Shown piece by piece: positions 1-8,307 of a stretch of DNA of 13,109 nucleotides. The stretch comes from an uncultured Bacteroidales bacterium (GTDB taxonomy: Bacteria > Bacteroidota > Bacteroidia > Bacteroidales > UBA932). Under the pieces are notes generated by a model. That model made no database searches, was not told where the DNA came from, and worked only from the letters and a program-made list of their open reading frames with translations. A program made the translations under genes and the position numbers. The stretch covers positions 1 through 13,109 of the forward strand of contig CAMJHW010000028.1 of assembly GCA_946405645.1 (NCBI GenBank), given 5' to 3'. The first letter of the stretch is position 1. Each line of letters opens with the position of its first letter.

Positions 1-1759
1 CGTAGCCGGAATTCTTGAAGAACTCCAGGAAGTTGAGTCGGAGCGGATGGACGAAGGCGCCAAGGGCGCACATCGCAAGATTGAGGGTATGCCCGACGAG
101 CACGATGAGGATGAATCCGATCCAGCCGAGGGCGCTGCCGCCGTCCCCCAAGGCCATCTTGCCGATGGAGTTGAAGGCATAGCCGAGCATTGCGCCCGCG
201 AGGCCGAGGGCGTAAAGACGCAGGTAGCTCAGCACGTCACCCAGCAGGCCGGTGACAGTCTGGTAAGTGTCCCAGAGTCCGGCCCCGACATTGATGAGCG
301 GATTGCGGTGGAGGTCGTTGAGCAGGAAAATACCAGCGGCGGAAAGGACTCCGAGCCCGATGAGGACCCACTTGGTGACTTCCTTGTCCAGGACGCCGGC
401 CAGCGCAATGCCGCCGACAATCGAACCTCCGACTATCAGCAGTGTCCAGCCCCAGACACCCAGTGTCTTTGAAATGCCGTTGTTCTTAGTGGCATATATG
501 GCTTTCACGACCATTGCGATGCAAAGGTGGAAGATACCCACTATGAGGGCGAGTACCATCGTGCCGTCGTAGCCGGCTATCTTGGAAGGCAGCATGAATC
601 TCTTCACACCGTCCGGAATCCAGTTCATGGTCAGCAGGTCAATCGAGAAGAAGGTGTGGAATATCAGGCCGATCACGGTAGTTCCGACGCCGAGGGTTAC
701 GACGAGCGGGGCGAGATCGGCGAATCCTTTGGCCTTCTTCAGCAGCAATCCGACGAGGATGAGCACAAGTCCATACCCTGCGTCGCCCATGCAGAAAGCG
801 AAGAAGAGCAGGAAGAAGACGGCGATGAAAGGGGTCGGGTCGAAACCGTTGTAGGTCGGTCGTCCGTACATGTCGGTCAGCACGGAGAACATCCGGGTGA
901 ACCAGTTTCCTTTCAGCTTGATAGGCGGGTTGTCTTCGACTTTTGCCTCTGATCTGTACCAGAGAGCGTCCATCGTATCGAACGCCTGCTCCAGGCGGGC
1001 ATCCTCCTCGACGGGGGCGAAGCCCTCGAAGAGGGCGACATAGCCATCGACAGCGGATTCTGAACCCTTGCCGGCCAGATAGACATCCATCTCATTCAGG
1101 AGGGAATCGCAACGCTTCTCCAGTTCAGGTAGCTGCTCCTTGAGACCAAGGATATGTCCCTTTATCTCCTCGATGTCAGCTTCATACTGCTGGATTTCGG
1201 CCTCGCTTTCCGTAAAGTCTCCCATGGGGGCCGGAATGTCCTTGACGGGGAAGGTGTAGCACGGATCATCCGAGATGGTTACGAACCAGACATTGCCGTC
1301 CTCTTCGTTGATTACCTGAAGTGGAACCTGGGCGGACCACTCCGGGAGGAACTTCTTCTGGGGAACGCAGTACCAGCGAATCTTGAAGCCGCGCTCTTCC
1401 AACCCTTTCAAGTCCGCTTGATTGAAGCGGCCCCAAGGCTGGCGGTCTGCACGCTCTTTCAGTGCTGTCTCAACCTTCAGGTGCAGTTCTGAAAGCCGTT
1501 GCTGGAGATGGAATGTTTCTGTGGCGGGATCCTCGGCGACGACCGGAAGCGGAGTTACGTCGGGGAAGTCCTGGTTCTGCAGGAAGAGTATCGCACTCTT
1601 GAGATTCTCCGCATCGTGCAGCAACCGGCTCGAGACGTCGTCAACGGGCTTGAAAGACCTTGTGATGTCCACAACGCCCAACTCTTGGAGTCCGGTGAGG
1701 AACTTCTCTTCTTCACCTCCAAGGAGGATGAAGTTGTAGCGTGTCATTTTCTCAATCAT
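1..1759 (-). CDS. atpI: V-type ATP synthase subunit I (a-type membrane subunit), C-terminus cut by window edge
   Basis: This is the membrane stator subunit of a V-type ATPase; with the proteolipid ring it forms the ion path. The reading frame is open from ATG at 1759 to the left edge, giving 586 codons without a stop. The N-terminal half (about residues 1-290) is soluble and charged, with coiled-coil stretches. The C-terminal half is a series of hydrophobic helices that includes FFAFCMGDAGYG, typical of the family. The motif DVLSYLRLYALGLAG holds the conserved arginine of a-type subunits at R514 (codon 218-220). The frame reaches VHPLRLNFLEFFKNSGY, a signature close to the usual C-terminus, so probably only a short tail is missing. 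The start overlaps the stop of subunit D by four bases (ATGA), which supports both the start and translational coupling. The proteolipid gene K is expected just beyond the edge. Symbol follows common bacterial V-ATPase use (also ntpI). Confidence 0.95.
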   Translation of the reverse strand, partial: MIEKMTRYNFILLGGEEEKFLTGLQELGVVDITRSFKPVDDVSSRLLHDAENLKSAILFLQNQDFPDVTPLPVVAEDPATETFHLQQRLSELHLKVETALKERADRQPWGRFNQADLKGLEERGFKIRWYCVPQKKFLPEWSAQVPLQVINEEDGNVWFVTISDDPCYTFPVKDIPAPMGDFTESEAEIQQYEADIEEIKGHILGLKEQLPELEKRCDSLLNEMDVYLAGKGSESAVDGYVALFEGFAPVEEDARLEQAFDTMDALWYRSEAKVEDNPPIKLKGNWFTRMFSVLTDMYGRPTYNGFDPTPFIAVFFLLFFAFCMGDAGYGLVLILVGLLLKKAKGFADLAPLVVTLGVGTTVIGLIFHTFFSIDLLTMNWIPDGVKRFMLPSKIAGYDGTMVLALIVGIFHLCIAMVVKAIYATKNNGISKTLGVWGWTLLIVGGSIVGGIALAGVLDKEVTKWVLIGLGVLSAAGIFLLNDLHRNPLINVGAGLWDTYQTVTGLLGDVLSYLRLYALGLAGAMLGYAFNSIGKMALGDGGSALGWIGFILIVLVGHTLNLAMCALGAFVHPLRLNFLEFFKNSGY

Positions 1760-2367
1760 ACGCTTGCCTCCTCTTCTTCTTCCATTGCATGGCGTTCCTT
1801 AACGATCTTGGAGGATGCCTTGGAGAGGTTCTCCTCGTCCTCCATATACCGCTTGATCTTCCTGATGGCTTCCTGATACCCCGGAATCTGTACCTTTTCG
1901 TAGAGGTTGACCTTCTGCGTGGTCTTCTTCCGTTGGTAATCAAGGATACGGCTCTTGCACTGATAAACCTCGGATTCGATGCCCAGGCGCGTAAGCTTCT
2001 TGAGGATACTCACCCCATCGGCGTACCAGGCCGGCTTGGCAAAGGCGTTGAACTCGTTTATCACATATTTGATGTCCTTGAGTTCCGGCACTTTGATTCC
2101 CGCGACCTTGACCGTCACCAGGTCTACGTCCGAGATGCTGATCAGGCTAGGCTCGAACTCGTTCCAGAGGGCGGCGAGGTAATCGTATTCCTTCAGGGAG
2201 GCCTCCAGGTCCGCAACAAGCTTGTCGGAATAGTCCTTGGCCTTCCGCACTTCGATCCGGAGGGCGGACTCCTTGTTCTGCAGGGTGGGGAGCGCCTTCT
2301 GCCGGACCTTCAGCTGCTTGCCGAGGTTATTCAGCGATGTCTTATTGTATTGGAACTTGATAGCCAT
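1756..2367 (-). CDS. atpD: V-type ATP synthase subunit D (central rotor shaft)
   Basis: Subunit D is the central rotor stalk that turns inside the A3B3 head and transmits torque to the membrane ring. The product is 203 residues, normal for the family. It starts MAIKFQYNKTSLNNLGKQL, matching the usual D-subunit N-terminus, in which a long helix runs through the catalytic head. A second helix-rich section near residues 140-195 would complete the antiparallel coiled coil, and the tail is acidic (EEEEEASV). The gene starts 2 bp after the stop of subunit B and its TGA stop overlaps the start of subunit I, so it sits in a continuous operon. The usual partner of D, subunit F, has no gene in the visible cluster. 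Confidence 0.95.
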   Translation of the reverse strand: MAIKFQYNKTSLNNLGKQLKVRQKALPTLQNKESALRIEVRKAKDYSDKLVADLEASLKEYDYLAALWNEFEPSLISISDVDLVTVKVAGIKVPELKDIKYVINEFNAFAKPAWYADGVSILKKLTRLGIESEVYQCKSRILDYQRKKTTQKVNLYEKVQIPGYQEAIRKIKRYMEDEENLSKASSKIVKERHAMEEEEEASV

Positions 2368-2369
2368 AA

Positions 2370-3692
2370 TTATTCAGCGGGCCAATATTTGTCGATGAAT
2401 GCTTGCTTGATGCCGGTCTCCGCTTTGGAGAAATACTTGGCGAAGAGCTCCCAGGCGGTGTCGAGCATCTCGTCGATCTTGATATTGACGTCGATGCTGA
2501 GAAGCCTTATCGCATACTCCTTGGCGTAATCCAGGCAGCGTAGGTCGTAGTCGGAGAGGTCGAAGCCATTCTCCATCTTGGTCTTGGCATTCTGCGCGTC
2601 GGCATACAGACGGACGCCGGCGTTCATTACCTGGCTGTGGTCCTCGCGTGTCTTCTTGCCCTGGACAAGCTGTTTCAGACGGGACAGCGACCGGAACGGG
2701 TCGACGATGACCTTGCCTGTATCGGTGTCAGCACGGAGGAACAACTGTCCCTCGGTGATATAACCGGTGTTGTCCGGGATGGCATGGGTGATGTCTCCGT
2801 CGTTTAGGGTGGTCACGGCAATGATCGTGATTGAGCCTCCGGCAGGGAACTGCACGGCCTTCTCATAGATTTTGGCGAGGTCGGAATACAGCGAGCCCGG
2901 CATGGAGTCCTTGGACGGGATCTGGTCCATACGGTTGGAGACGATGGACAGGGCGTCGGCGTAGAGCGTCATGTCGGTCAGCAGCACGAGCACTTTCTCG
3001 TTCTTGTCCGCAGCGAAGTATTCTGCAGCAGTAAGGGCCATGTCAGGAATGAGGAGGCGCTCCACCGGCGGCTCTTCGGTAGTGTTGACGAACGAGACGA
3101 TCTTCTCAAGTGCGCCGGCATCCTCGAATGCGTGGCGGTAGAAGAGATAATCGTCGTTGCTCAATCCCATACCTCCAAGGATGATCTTGTCGACGTCGGC
3201 GCGCAGGGCGACGTCGGCCATGACCTGGTTGTATGGCTGGTCCGGATCGGCGAAGAACGGGATCTTCTGTCCGGACACGAGGGTATTGTTGAGGTCAATG
3301 CCGGCGATGCCGGTCGGAATCAGTTCGGAGGGTTGCTTGCGCTTGTAAGGGTTGACGGAAGGACCGCCGATCTGGCGAACTTCACCGTCCACCTCGGGGC
3401 CGCCGTCGATAGGGCTGCCGTATGCGTTGAAGAAACGCCCGGACAGCTGTTCTCCGACCCGAAGGACCGGCGGGGTGCCCATGAATGCCACTTCGGCGTT
3501 GGTCGGTATGCCTTCGGTGCCGGCGAATACCTGCAGGGTGACGATGTCGCCCTTGGTCTTCACCACCTGTGATAGGCGTCCTGCTACGGTTGCCAGCTCA
3601 TCATTGGTCACGCCCTTTGCTTTCAAGGAGACAGTTGCCTTGGTGATGGCGTCGAGCTGAGTGTAGACTCTCTGATATGCTTTAGTTGCCAT
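2370..3692 (-). CDS. atpB: V-type ATP synthase subunit B (non-catalytic head subunit)
   Basis: Subunit B alternates with subunit A in the hexameric cytoplasmic head and provides the non-catalytic nucleotide interface. The product is 440 residues, within the normal range. At the position of the P-loop it has a degenerate sequence, SGQKIPFFADPDQPYNQV (about residues 140-157), with no GxxxxGKT. That absence is what separates B from the catalytic A subunit. The segment TDMTLYADALSIVSNRMDQI followed by PSKDSMPGSLYSDLA (about 239-272) is a strong family signature. Its start codon lies inside the end of subunit A, sharing 11 bp (ATGGCAACTAA) in a different frame. This indicates translational coupling, which would help keep A and B at the equal dose the head needs. 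Confidence 0.97.
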   Translation of the reverse strand: MATKAYQRVYTQLDAITKATVSLKAKGVTNDELATVAGRLSQVVKTKGDIVTLQVFAGTEGIPTNAEVAFMGTPPVLRVGEQLSGRFFNAYGSPIDGGPEVDGEVRQIGGPSVNPYKRKQPSELIPTGIAGIDLNNTLVSGQKIPFFADPDQPYNQVMADVALRADVDKIILGGMGLSNDDYLFYRHAFEDAGALEKIVSFVNTTEEPPVERLLIPDMALTAAEYFAADKNEKVLVLLTDMTLYADALSIVSNRMDQIPSKDSMPGSLYSDLAKIYEKAVQFPAGGSITIIAVTTLNDGDITHAIPDNTGYITEGQLFLRADTDTGKVIVDPFRSLSRLKQLVQGKKTREDHSQVMNAGVRLYADAQNAKTKMENGFDLSDYDLRCLDYAKEYAIRLLSIDVNIKIDEMLDTAWELFAKYFSKAETGIKQAFIDKYWPAE

Positions 3693-5436
3693 TGCTTCTG
3701 AGGTGTTTTTTGATTTCTGACTGGTAGTTCATGAACGCTTCGCTCTTGAACGGATTGTAATTCATCTGGCGCAGGAGATTGATGAGCTCCTTGAACCAGT
3801 CGCGGCATTGCTCGAAGTTGCCGAAGGTGTATTCGTGGCTGCAGATGTCTTCGACCAGGTCGACCATATACTTCTGCCTCTCCATGGGGCAAAGGCAGTC
3901 GACGGGATCGAAACCGTCCTGCTGGAGGAGTGCGAAGTCGATGAGCTCGGACTTCCAGAAGGCCTCGTGGTAGCTCATAGGCACACCGTCGTCGCCGAGT
4001 ATGTTGATCTGGTCGTTGGCTTCCTTGCCGCGGCGTACCAACACCTTCAGGGCGTTGACCTTCTCAACCCAGTTCGCTTCTACCGTCCTGTTGAGGAAAT
4101 CCCGTATCTCGGGATATTCGAGGTACTTGGAATAGGAGTCTATGGGATTGACGGCCGGATAGCGTTTCTGGTCAGCCCGGTTCTGCTCGAGGGCATAGAA
4201 ACAGCGCGCGGCTTTCTTGGTGGACTCTGTAACGGGCTCCTTGAGATTGCCGCCGGCAGGGGAGACCGTTCCGATGAAGGTCACTGCCCCGGTCTTGCCG
4301 TTGTTCAACACGACGACTCCGGCGCGGGCGTAGAAGTTGGAAATGATGGCCGAGAGGTCCACCGGGAATGCGTCGGCGCCGGGGAGCTCTTCCATTCGGT
4401 TGGACATCTCGCGGAGGGCCTGCGCCCAACGGGAGGTGGAGTCGGCCAGCAGGAGGCAGCGGAGGCCCATGGCGCGGTAATACTCGCAGATGGTCATAGC
4501 GGTGTATACCGACGCCTCACGGGCGGCCACCGGCATATTGGAGGTGTTGCAGACGATGGTCGTGCGCTCCATAAGGTGACGTCCGGTATACGGATCGATG
4601 AGTTCGGGGAACTCCGTGAAGATTTCCACGACCTCGTTGGCGCGCTCGCCGCAGGCGGCCATCACAATGATGTCGGCCTCACCCTGCTTGGCGATGGCGT
4701 GCTGGAGCACGGTCTTTCCGCAACCGAAAGGCCCCGGGATGAAGCCGGTACCGCCTTCGGCAATTGGATTGAAGGTGTCGATGACACGCAGTCCCGTCTC
4801 CATGATCTTGAATGGACGCGGTTTCTCCTTGTAGCCCTTGATGGCGACCTTGACAGGCCATTTCTGCGTCATAGTGACGTCCACGTCCTCACCGTCCTCG
4901 CCGGTAAGGACGGCTATCACCTTGTCGATGTTGTACTGGCCCGCCTCGGCCACGGACTTGACGGTGTATTCGCCCTTGAAGGTGAAAGGTACCATGATCT
5001 TGTGGGGCAGCCAGCCTTCCTTGACTTCACCCAGCCAGTCTGCTGCGATGACCTTGTCGCCCGGTTTTGCCAATGGCGTAAAATCCCAGAGTTTCTCATG
5101 GTTGAGCGGGTCAGTATACTCACCCCTCTGAAGGAAGACCTCTTTCATGGTCGTGAGGTCGTTCTGAAGTCCGTCATAGACGCTAGAAAGCAAGCCCGGG
5201 CCGAGCGTGGCTTCGAGCATCTTGCCTTCAAACTCGACTGTGTCGCCGTTCTTGAGGCCTCGGGTGCTCTCGAAGACCTGGACTGAAGCCTTGTCCTTGT
5301 TCACCTTGATGACCTCTGCCATCATCCGGATGCCGTTGAGGTTGATGAAGCAGAGCTCGTTTTCGGCCACAGGGCCGTCCACTTGCACGGTCACCAGGTT
5401 GGATACGATTCCCGTTACTTTTCCGGTAGTAATCAT
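3682..5436 (-). CDS. atpA: V-type ATP synthase subunit A (catalytic)
   Basis: This is the catalytic subunit of the V-type ATPase; it hydrolyses or synthesises ATP in the cytoplasmic head. The product is 584 residues, as expected. The N-terminal beta-barrel (about 1-70) is followed by the A-subunit-specific bulge domain (about 110-190) and then the nucleotide-binding domain. The Walker A motif is GPFGCGKT with lysine K241. The catalytic glutamate lies in ACGERANE at E264. The segment LADSTSRWAQALREMSNRMEE is the usual signature further along. The bulge domain and the CGKT loop distinguish it from F-type beta subunits. It starts 12 bp after the DUF2764 gene and ends overlapping subunit B. V-type enzymes in bacteria may run as ATP synthases or ion pumps, and the sequence does not decide which. 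Confidence 0.97.
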   Translation of the reverse strand: MITTGKVTGIVSNLVTVQVDGPVAENELCFINLNGIRMMAEVIKVNKDKASVQVFESTRGLKNGDTVEFEGKMLEATLGPGLLSSVYDGLQNDLTTMKEVFLQRGEYTDPLNHEKLWDFTPLAKPGDKVIAADWLGEVKEGWLPHKIMVPFTFKGEYTVKSVAEAGQYNIDKVIAVLTGEDGEDVDVTMTQKWPVKVAIKGYKEKPRPFKIMETGLRVIDTFNPIAEGGTGFIPGPFGCGKTVLQHAIAKQGEADIIVMAACGERANEVVEIFTEFPELIDPYTGRHLMERTTIVCNTSNMPVAAREASVYTAMTICEYYRAMGLRCLLLADSTSRWAQALREMSNRMEELPGADAFPVDLSAIISNFYARAGVVVLNNGKTGAVTFIGTVSPAGGNLKEPVTESTKKAARCFYALEQNRADQKRYPAVNPIDSYSKYLEYPEIRDFLNRTVEANWVEKVNALKVLVRRGKEANDQINILGDDGVPMSYHEAFWKSELIDFALLQQDGFDPVDCLCPMERQKYMVDLVEDICSHEYTFGNFEQCRDWFKELINLLRQMNYNPFKSEAFMNYQSEIKKHLRSNGN

Positions 5437-5448
5437 ATTGTTCGTGTA

Positions 5449-6048
5449 TTATGTTTCATTGAAGTCAATCCCCTTGAAAGTGCCGCGGATCTCATCCACA
5501 AGCTTCCTGAACATCTCGCGGCCGGTCTGCTCATCGAGCGAGAGCCACCTGTCGATGATCTTGAGTTTGGCGATGTAGCCCAGCAGGACGTTCACGTTGA
5601 AATAGTTGAAGAGGTTCAGCTCGTCGATTTTCTTCCACATGAGCTTGTCCAGGTCCATCTCCCGCATCAGCAGGTCGGTTCCTTCCAGGACACTCCGGAC
5701 CACATCGGCTTCCTCGAATCCCTCTTCGTCCTCGAGGATAATATCCTTGTCCAGCGGTCTGCCAAGCCTTTCGTTGAGATACCGGACCTTCGTGTTGCGG
5801 ACATTGAGGTCGAAGCGGAAGAAGTCGCGAAGGAAAGAATTGTGATGCGAAAGCACCGACTTGTAGAAATCCGGAGTGAGATTGTCCTCCTCATATCCGC
5901 TGAGAAGCGTATCGTAGAGCGCATTGTCCCTGTCCGAACTCAGTGAGCGGATCTCGTCGATCAGAGCCGTCGCAGACAGGTGCTTTTGGGCGGACCAGTC
6001 GCTTGAGAGGACGGGAAGCCCCGCTATCAAGTACTCGTAGTTGTCCAT
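5449..6048 (-). CDS. DUF2764 family protein of the V-ATPase operon
   Basis: This 199-residue soluble protein belongs, by its N-terminus (MDNYEYLIAGLPVLSSDW) and its position, to the DUF2764 family. That family is found between the E and A genes of reduced bacterial V-ATPase operons, for example in Bacteroidota, chlamydiae and spirochaetes. It has no signal peptide or membrane segment and is probably largely helical, with a charged middle (residues about 100-120) and a conserved-looking helical end (IAKLKIIDRWLSLDEQTG). The gene begins 4 bp after the stop of subunit E and ends 12 bp before subunit A. No recognisable C subunit gene is present, so an inference is that this protein takes the place of subunit C as the socket between rotor shaft and membrane ring. 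The family assignment is fairly firm; the role is not established here. Confidence 0.85.
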   Translation of the reverse strand: MDNYEYLIAGLPVLSSDWSAQKHLSATALIDEIRSLSSDRDNALYDTLLSGYEEDNLTPDFYKSVLSHHNSFLRDFFRFDLNVRNTKVRYLNERLGRPLDKDIILEDEEGFEEADVVRSVLEGTDLLMREMDLDKLMWKKIDELNLFNYFNVNVLLGYIAKLKIIDRWLSLDEQTGREMFRKLVDEIRGTFKGIDFNET

Positions 6049-6052
6049 GGCC

Positions 6053-6655
6053 CTAACCGAAAAGCAACTTCTTCGTTACGGGACGCAGATACTCTGTGAT
6101 GAGCTCGTTGAAAGTGTCATCGGTCATGCTGATGAAGTAGCCTCCATCCTTGGGACCGATCGTGAAACCTCCGTTGATCTTTTTGGAGAAGCTCGCTTCC
6201 ACGCCTTTGCCCAGCAGGCCGGCAAGCTCACCCTTGACGAAAGGTTCGAGCTCCGACTGAATGGATGCGGGCAGCACGATGCTCAGGTCCTCAGGCTCCT
6301 CTGCAGTAAACTTCTGGGCGACGGATTTGAGGATCTCCTTGACGAAGTCAGCGGAAGAAAGGGCTTTCTTCACCTCCTCGCCGGCGAAACTGCCGATGAT
6401 AAGGTTCTCGATGTCTTTCTTGGTGGCCTGAAGACTCTGCGCACTGGCCATCTTGAGGTCGGATGCGGCCTTCTGGCGATAATCCTCGGCCTGCCTGTGG
6501 GCATCCAGGACTATCTCCTCCGCTTCCTTACGGGCCTTGGCTACGATGTCGTCAGCCTGCTTGCGCGCTTCTTCAAGAATCCTCTCTCCTTCTTCCCTGC
6601 CTTTGGACAAGCCTTCATTGTAAAGCTTGTCCGTCAATTCTTGCAGTTTGTTCAT
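6053..6655 (-). CDS. atpE: V-type ATP synthase subunit E (peripheral stalk)
   Basis: Subunit E forms part of the peripheral stator stalk that stops the A3B3 head from rotating. The product is 200 residues. The N-terminal half (about 1-90) is a long charged helix rich in Glu, Lys, Arg and Ala (for example EEGERILEEARKQADDIVAK), typical of the stalk coiled coil. The C-terminal half is a globular domain that includes INGGFTIGPKDGGYFI (about 160-175). No separate G/H subunit gene, the usual coiled-coil partner of E, is seen in the cluster. This is the first V-ATPase gene in the direction of transcription and starts 54 bp after the OadB-like gene. In that gap there is no clear terminator or TAnnTTTG element. 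Confidence 0.92.
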   Translation of the reverse strand: MNKLQELTDKLYNEGLSKGREEGERILEEARKQADDIVAKARKEAEEIVLDAHRQAEDYRQKAASDLKMASAQSLQATKKDIENLIIGSFAGEEVKKALSSADFVKEILKSVAQKFTAEEPEDLSIVLPASIQSELEPFVKGELAGLLGKGVEASFSKKINGGFTIGPKDGGYFISMTDDTFNELITEYLRPVTKKLLFG

Positions 6656-6709
6656 ATAATTAGTGTCATTATGATTAGTATCTGTCTTGAGTTTAAGTTC
6701 ACAGTTCCC

Positions 6710-7852
6710 TTATCCGAGGAAGCTGAGGAGGATACCGGCCGCAACGGCCGATCCGATGACGCCGGCGACATTGGGGGCCATGGCGTGCATCAGCAGGTGG
6801 TTCTTGGGATTGATCTCCCTGCCGACCACTTCGGAAACGCGGGCGCTGTCAGGCACGGCGGACACTCCGGCATTGCCGATCAGAGGGTTGATCTTGCGTC
6901 CGTCCTTGAGGAAGAGGTTCCAGAGCTTGACGAAGAGGACTCCCGATGTGGTGGCGATGATGAAGGAAGTGAGACCGAGGCCGAAGATCAGGAGCGACCT
7001 TCCGGTAAGGAACTTGTCGGCCTGGGTGGACGCGCCTACGGTGAGACCGATGAGGATGGTGGTGACATCGACGAGCGGTCCGCGGGCGGTCTCCGCAAGG
7101 CGTCTGGTCACACCGCTCTCCTTCAGGAGATTGCCGAAGAAGAGCATACCGAGCAACGGGAGGCCGGAAGGCACGATGAAGGCGGTGAGGATGAAGCCGA
7201 TGATAGGGAATATGATCTTCTCCTTCTGGCTGACGACGCGCGGGGCGGGCATCTCGATGAGGCGCTCCTTCTTGGTGGTCAGCAGGAGCATGATGGGCTT
7301 CTGGATGACGGGCACGAGGGCCATGTAGGAGTATGCGCTCACGGCGATGGCACCCATGAGGTCCGGAGCAAGCTTGGAGGAGAGGAAGATGGCGGTCGGG
7401 CCGTCGGCACCGCCGATGATGCCGATGGCGCCCGCCTCGTTGGGCGCGAAGCCGAAGAGGATGGACAGGAGGTAGGCCCCGAAGATACCGACCTGGGCGG
7501 CTGCGCCGATGAGCATCAGCCTCGGCTGCGATATCAGGGCAGAGAAGTCCGTCATGGCTCCGATGCCCAGGAAGATGAGCGGGGGATACCAGCCCATGCG
7601 GACACCCTGATACAGGGTGTTGAGCACGGAGCCGTCCTCATAGACTCCGATGTTGAGGCCGGGGAACATCGGGATGTTGCCGATGATGATGCCGAAGCCG
7701 ATCGGGACGAGCAGCAGCGGCTCCCATTCCTTGACAATGCCCAGGGTGATGAATATGATGCCGATGCATATCATGATGATATGCGATACGGTCATATTGG
7801 CAAACCCGGTGAATTGCCAGAACTGTACTAGACTGTCGAATATGTTGCCCAT
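6710..7852 (-). CDS. mmdB: Sodium-pumping decarboxylase beta subunit (OadB/MmdB family)
   Basis: This integral membrane subunit decarboxylates carboxybiotin and couples the reaction to Na+ export. The product is 380 residues, normal for the shorter members, and strongly hydrophobic with about nine or more membrane segments. Family hallmarks are present: GIIGGADGPTAIF (about 144-156) with the conserved aspartate D150 implicated in Na+ binding in characterised homologues; AVSAYSYMALVP (about 170-181) with the conserved tyrosine; and NPLIGNAGVSAVPDSARV (about 322-339) with the conserved Asn/Gly/Ser cluster. It follows the biotin carrier gene by 7 bp. The family is shared by oxaloacetate, methylmalonyl-CoA and glutaconyl-CoA decarboxylases, so the substrate comes from the carboxyltransferase gene. 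Methylmalonyl-CoA is the likely one in this lineage. Confidence 0.95.
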   Translation of the reverse strand: MGNIFDSLVQFWQFTGFANMTVSHIIMICIGIIFITLGIVKEWEPLLLVPIGFGIIIGNIPMFPGLNIGVYEDGSVLNTLYQGVRMGWYPPLIFLGIGAMTDFSALISQPRLMLIGAAAQVGIFGAYLLSILFGFAPNEAGAIGIIGGADGPTAIFLSSKLAPDLMGAIAVSAYSYMALVPVIQKPIMLLLTTKKERLIEMPAPRVVSQKEKIIFPIIGFILTAFIVPSGLPLLGMLFFGNLLKESGVTRRLAETARGPLVDVTTILIGLTVGASTQADKFLTGRSLLIFGLGLTSFIIATTSGVLFVKLWNLFLKDGRKINPLIGNAGVSAVPDSARVSEVVGREINPKNHLLMHAMAPNVAGVIGSAVAAGILLSFLG

Positions 7853-7859
7853 GCCGCGA

Positions 7860-8297
7860 TTATGCTATGGTGACGATCTTCGCTCCTTCCAGCACGGAGT
7901 CTCCCTTGTGGACATGGATGGCGGTGACGGTGCCGTCCTTCTCCGCCACGATGTCGTTCTCCATCTTCATGGCCTCGAGGACGGCCACTTTCTGGCCGGA
8001 CTTGACGGCCTGGCCTTCCTTGACGGACACTTCGATGATGACGCCCGGGAGAGGGGAGTTGATATCGGTGCCGGGGCCGGCGGGGGCTGCCGCAGGAGCG
8101 GCGGCCGGAGCGGGAGCCGCCGCTGCTGCGGGGGCGGGGGCTGCGGCCGGGGCCGCAGCGGGCGCTGCCGCGGGAGCGTTCTCCATTTCGACCTTGTAAG
8201 GGGTTCCGTTTACGGTTACATCTGCGATGTTTCCTTCGATGGCATTGATGGCGACTTCGTACTGGTTGCCGTTGATCTTGAATTTATATTCTTTCAT
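7860..8297 (-). CDS. mmdC: Biotin carboxyl carrier subunit of the decarboxylase
   Basis: This is the mobile biotinyl carrier that moves CO2 from the carboxyltransferase to the membrane pump. From ATG at 8297 the product is 145 residues. It has three parts: an N-terminal domain (about 1-40, starting MKEYKFKINGNQYEV); a flexible Ala/Pro-rich linker (about 41-74); and a C-terminal biotinyl domain with the canonical EAMKM motif, where K111 is the biotinylation site. An open frame extends upstream to 8429 but would overlap the OadG-like gene, and its N-terminus does not resemble the family. The 8297 start, 10 bp after the preceding stop, is preferred. The linker region (about 8075-8175) is a GC-rich, low-complexity stretch of GCN/CCN codons. 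Confidence 0.95.
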   Translation of the reverse strand: MKEYKFKINGNQYEVAINAIEGNIADVTVNGTPYKVEMENAPAAAPAAAPAAAPAPAAAAAPAPAAAPAAAPAGPGTDINSPLPGVIIEVSVKEGQAVKSGQKVAVLEAMKMENDIVAEKDGTVTAIHVHKGDSVLEGAKIVTIA

Positions 8298-8307
8298 GGT
8301 ATGGATG

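Noticed and set aside
3808..5286. A 492-codon open frame on the plus strand, antisense to V-ATPase subunit A
   Set aside because: It mirrors the codon pattern of the catalytic subunit on the other strand, has no family resemblance, and subunit A has full motif support. GC-rich coding sequence often leaves the opposite strand open.
6656..6709. Possible terminator between the OadB-like gene and subunit E
   Set aside because: Only 4-bp arms (CTGT/ACAG) separated by 15 bases can be found, and no T-tract follows, so it is not a credible terminator.
6041..7831. A 596-codon open frame on the plus strand, antisense to subunit E and the OadB-like gene
   Set aside because: The translation is dominated by Glu, Asp, Gly and His runs typical of a shadow of hydrophobic codons. 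Both minus-strand genes are well supported.
8075..8175. Dense GC-rich repeats that could be taken for a tandem repeat element
   Set aside because: They are the codons of the Ala/Pro linker of the biotin carrier, a known feature of such proteins.
8075..8175. Idea that nearby YebC serves the proline-rich biotin carrier during translation
   Set aside because: The linker alternates Ala and Pro without runs of consecutive prolines, so there is no clear stalling site, and the two genes are in separate transcription units.
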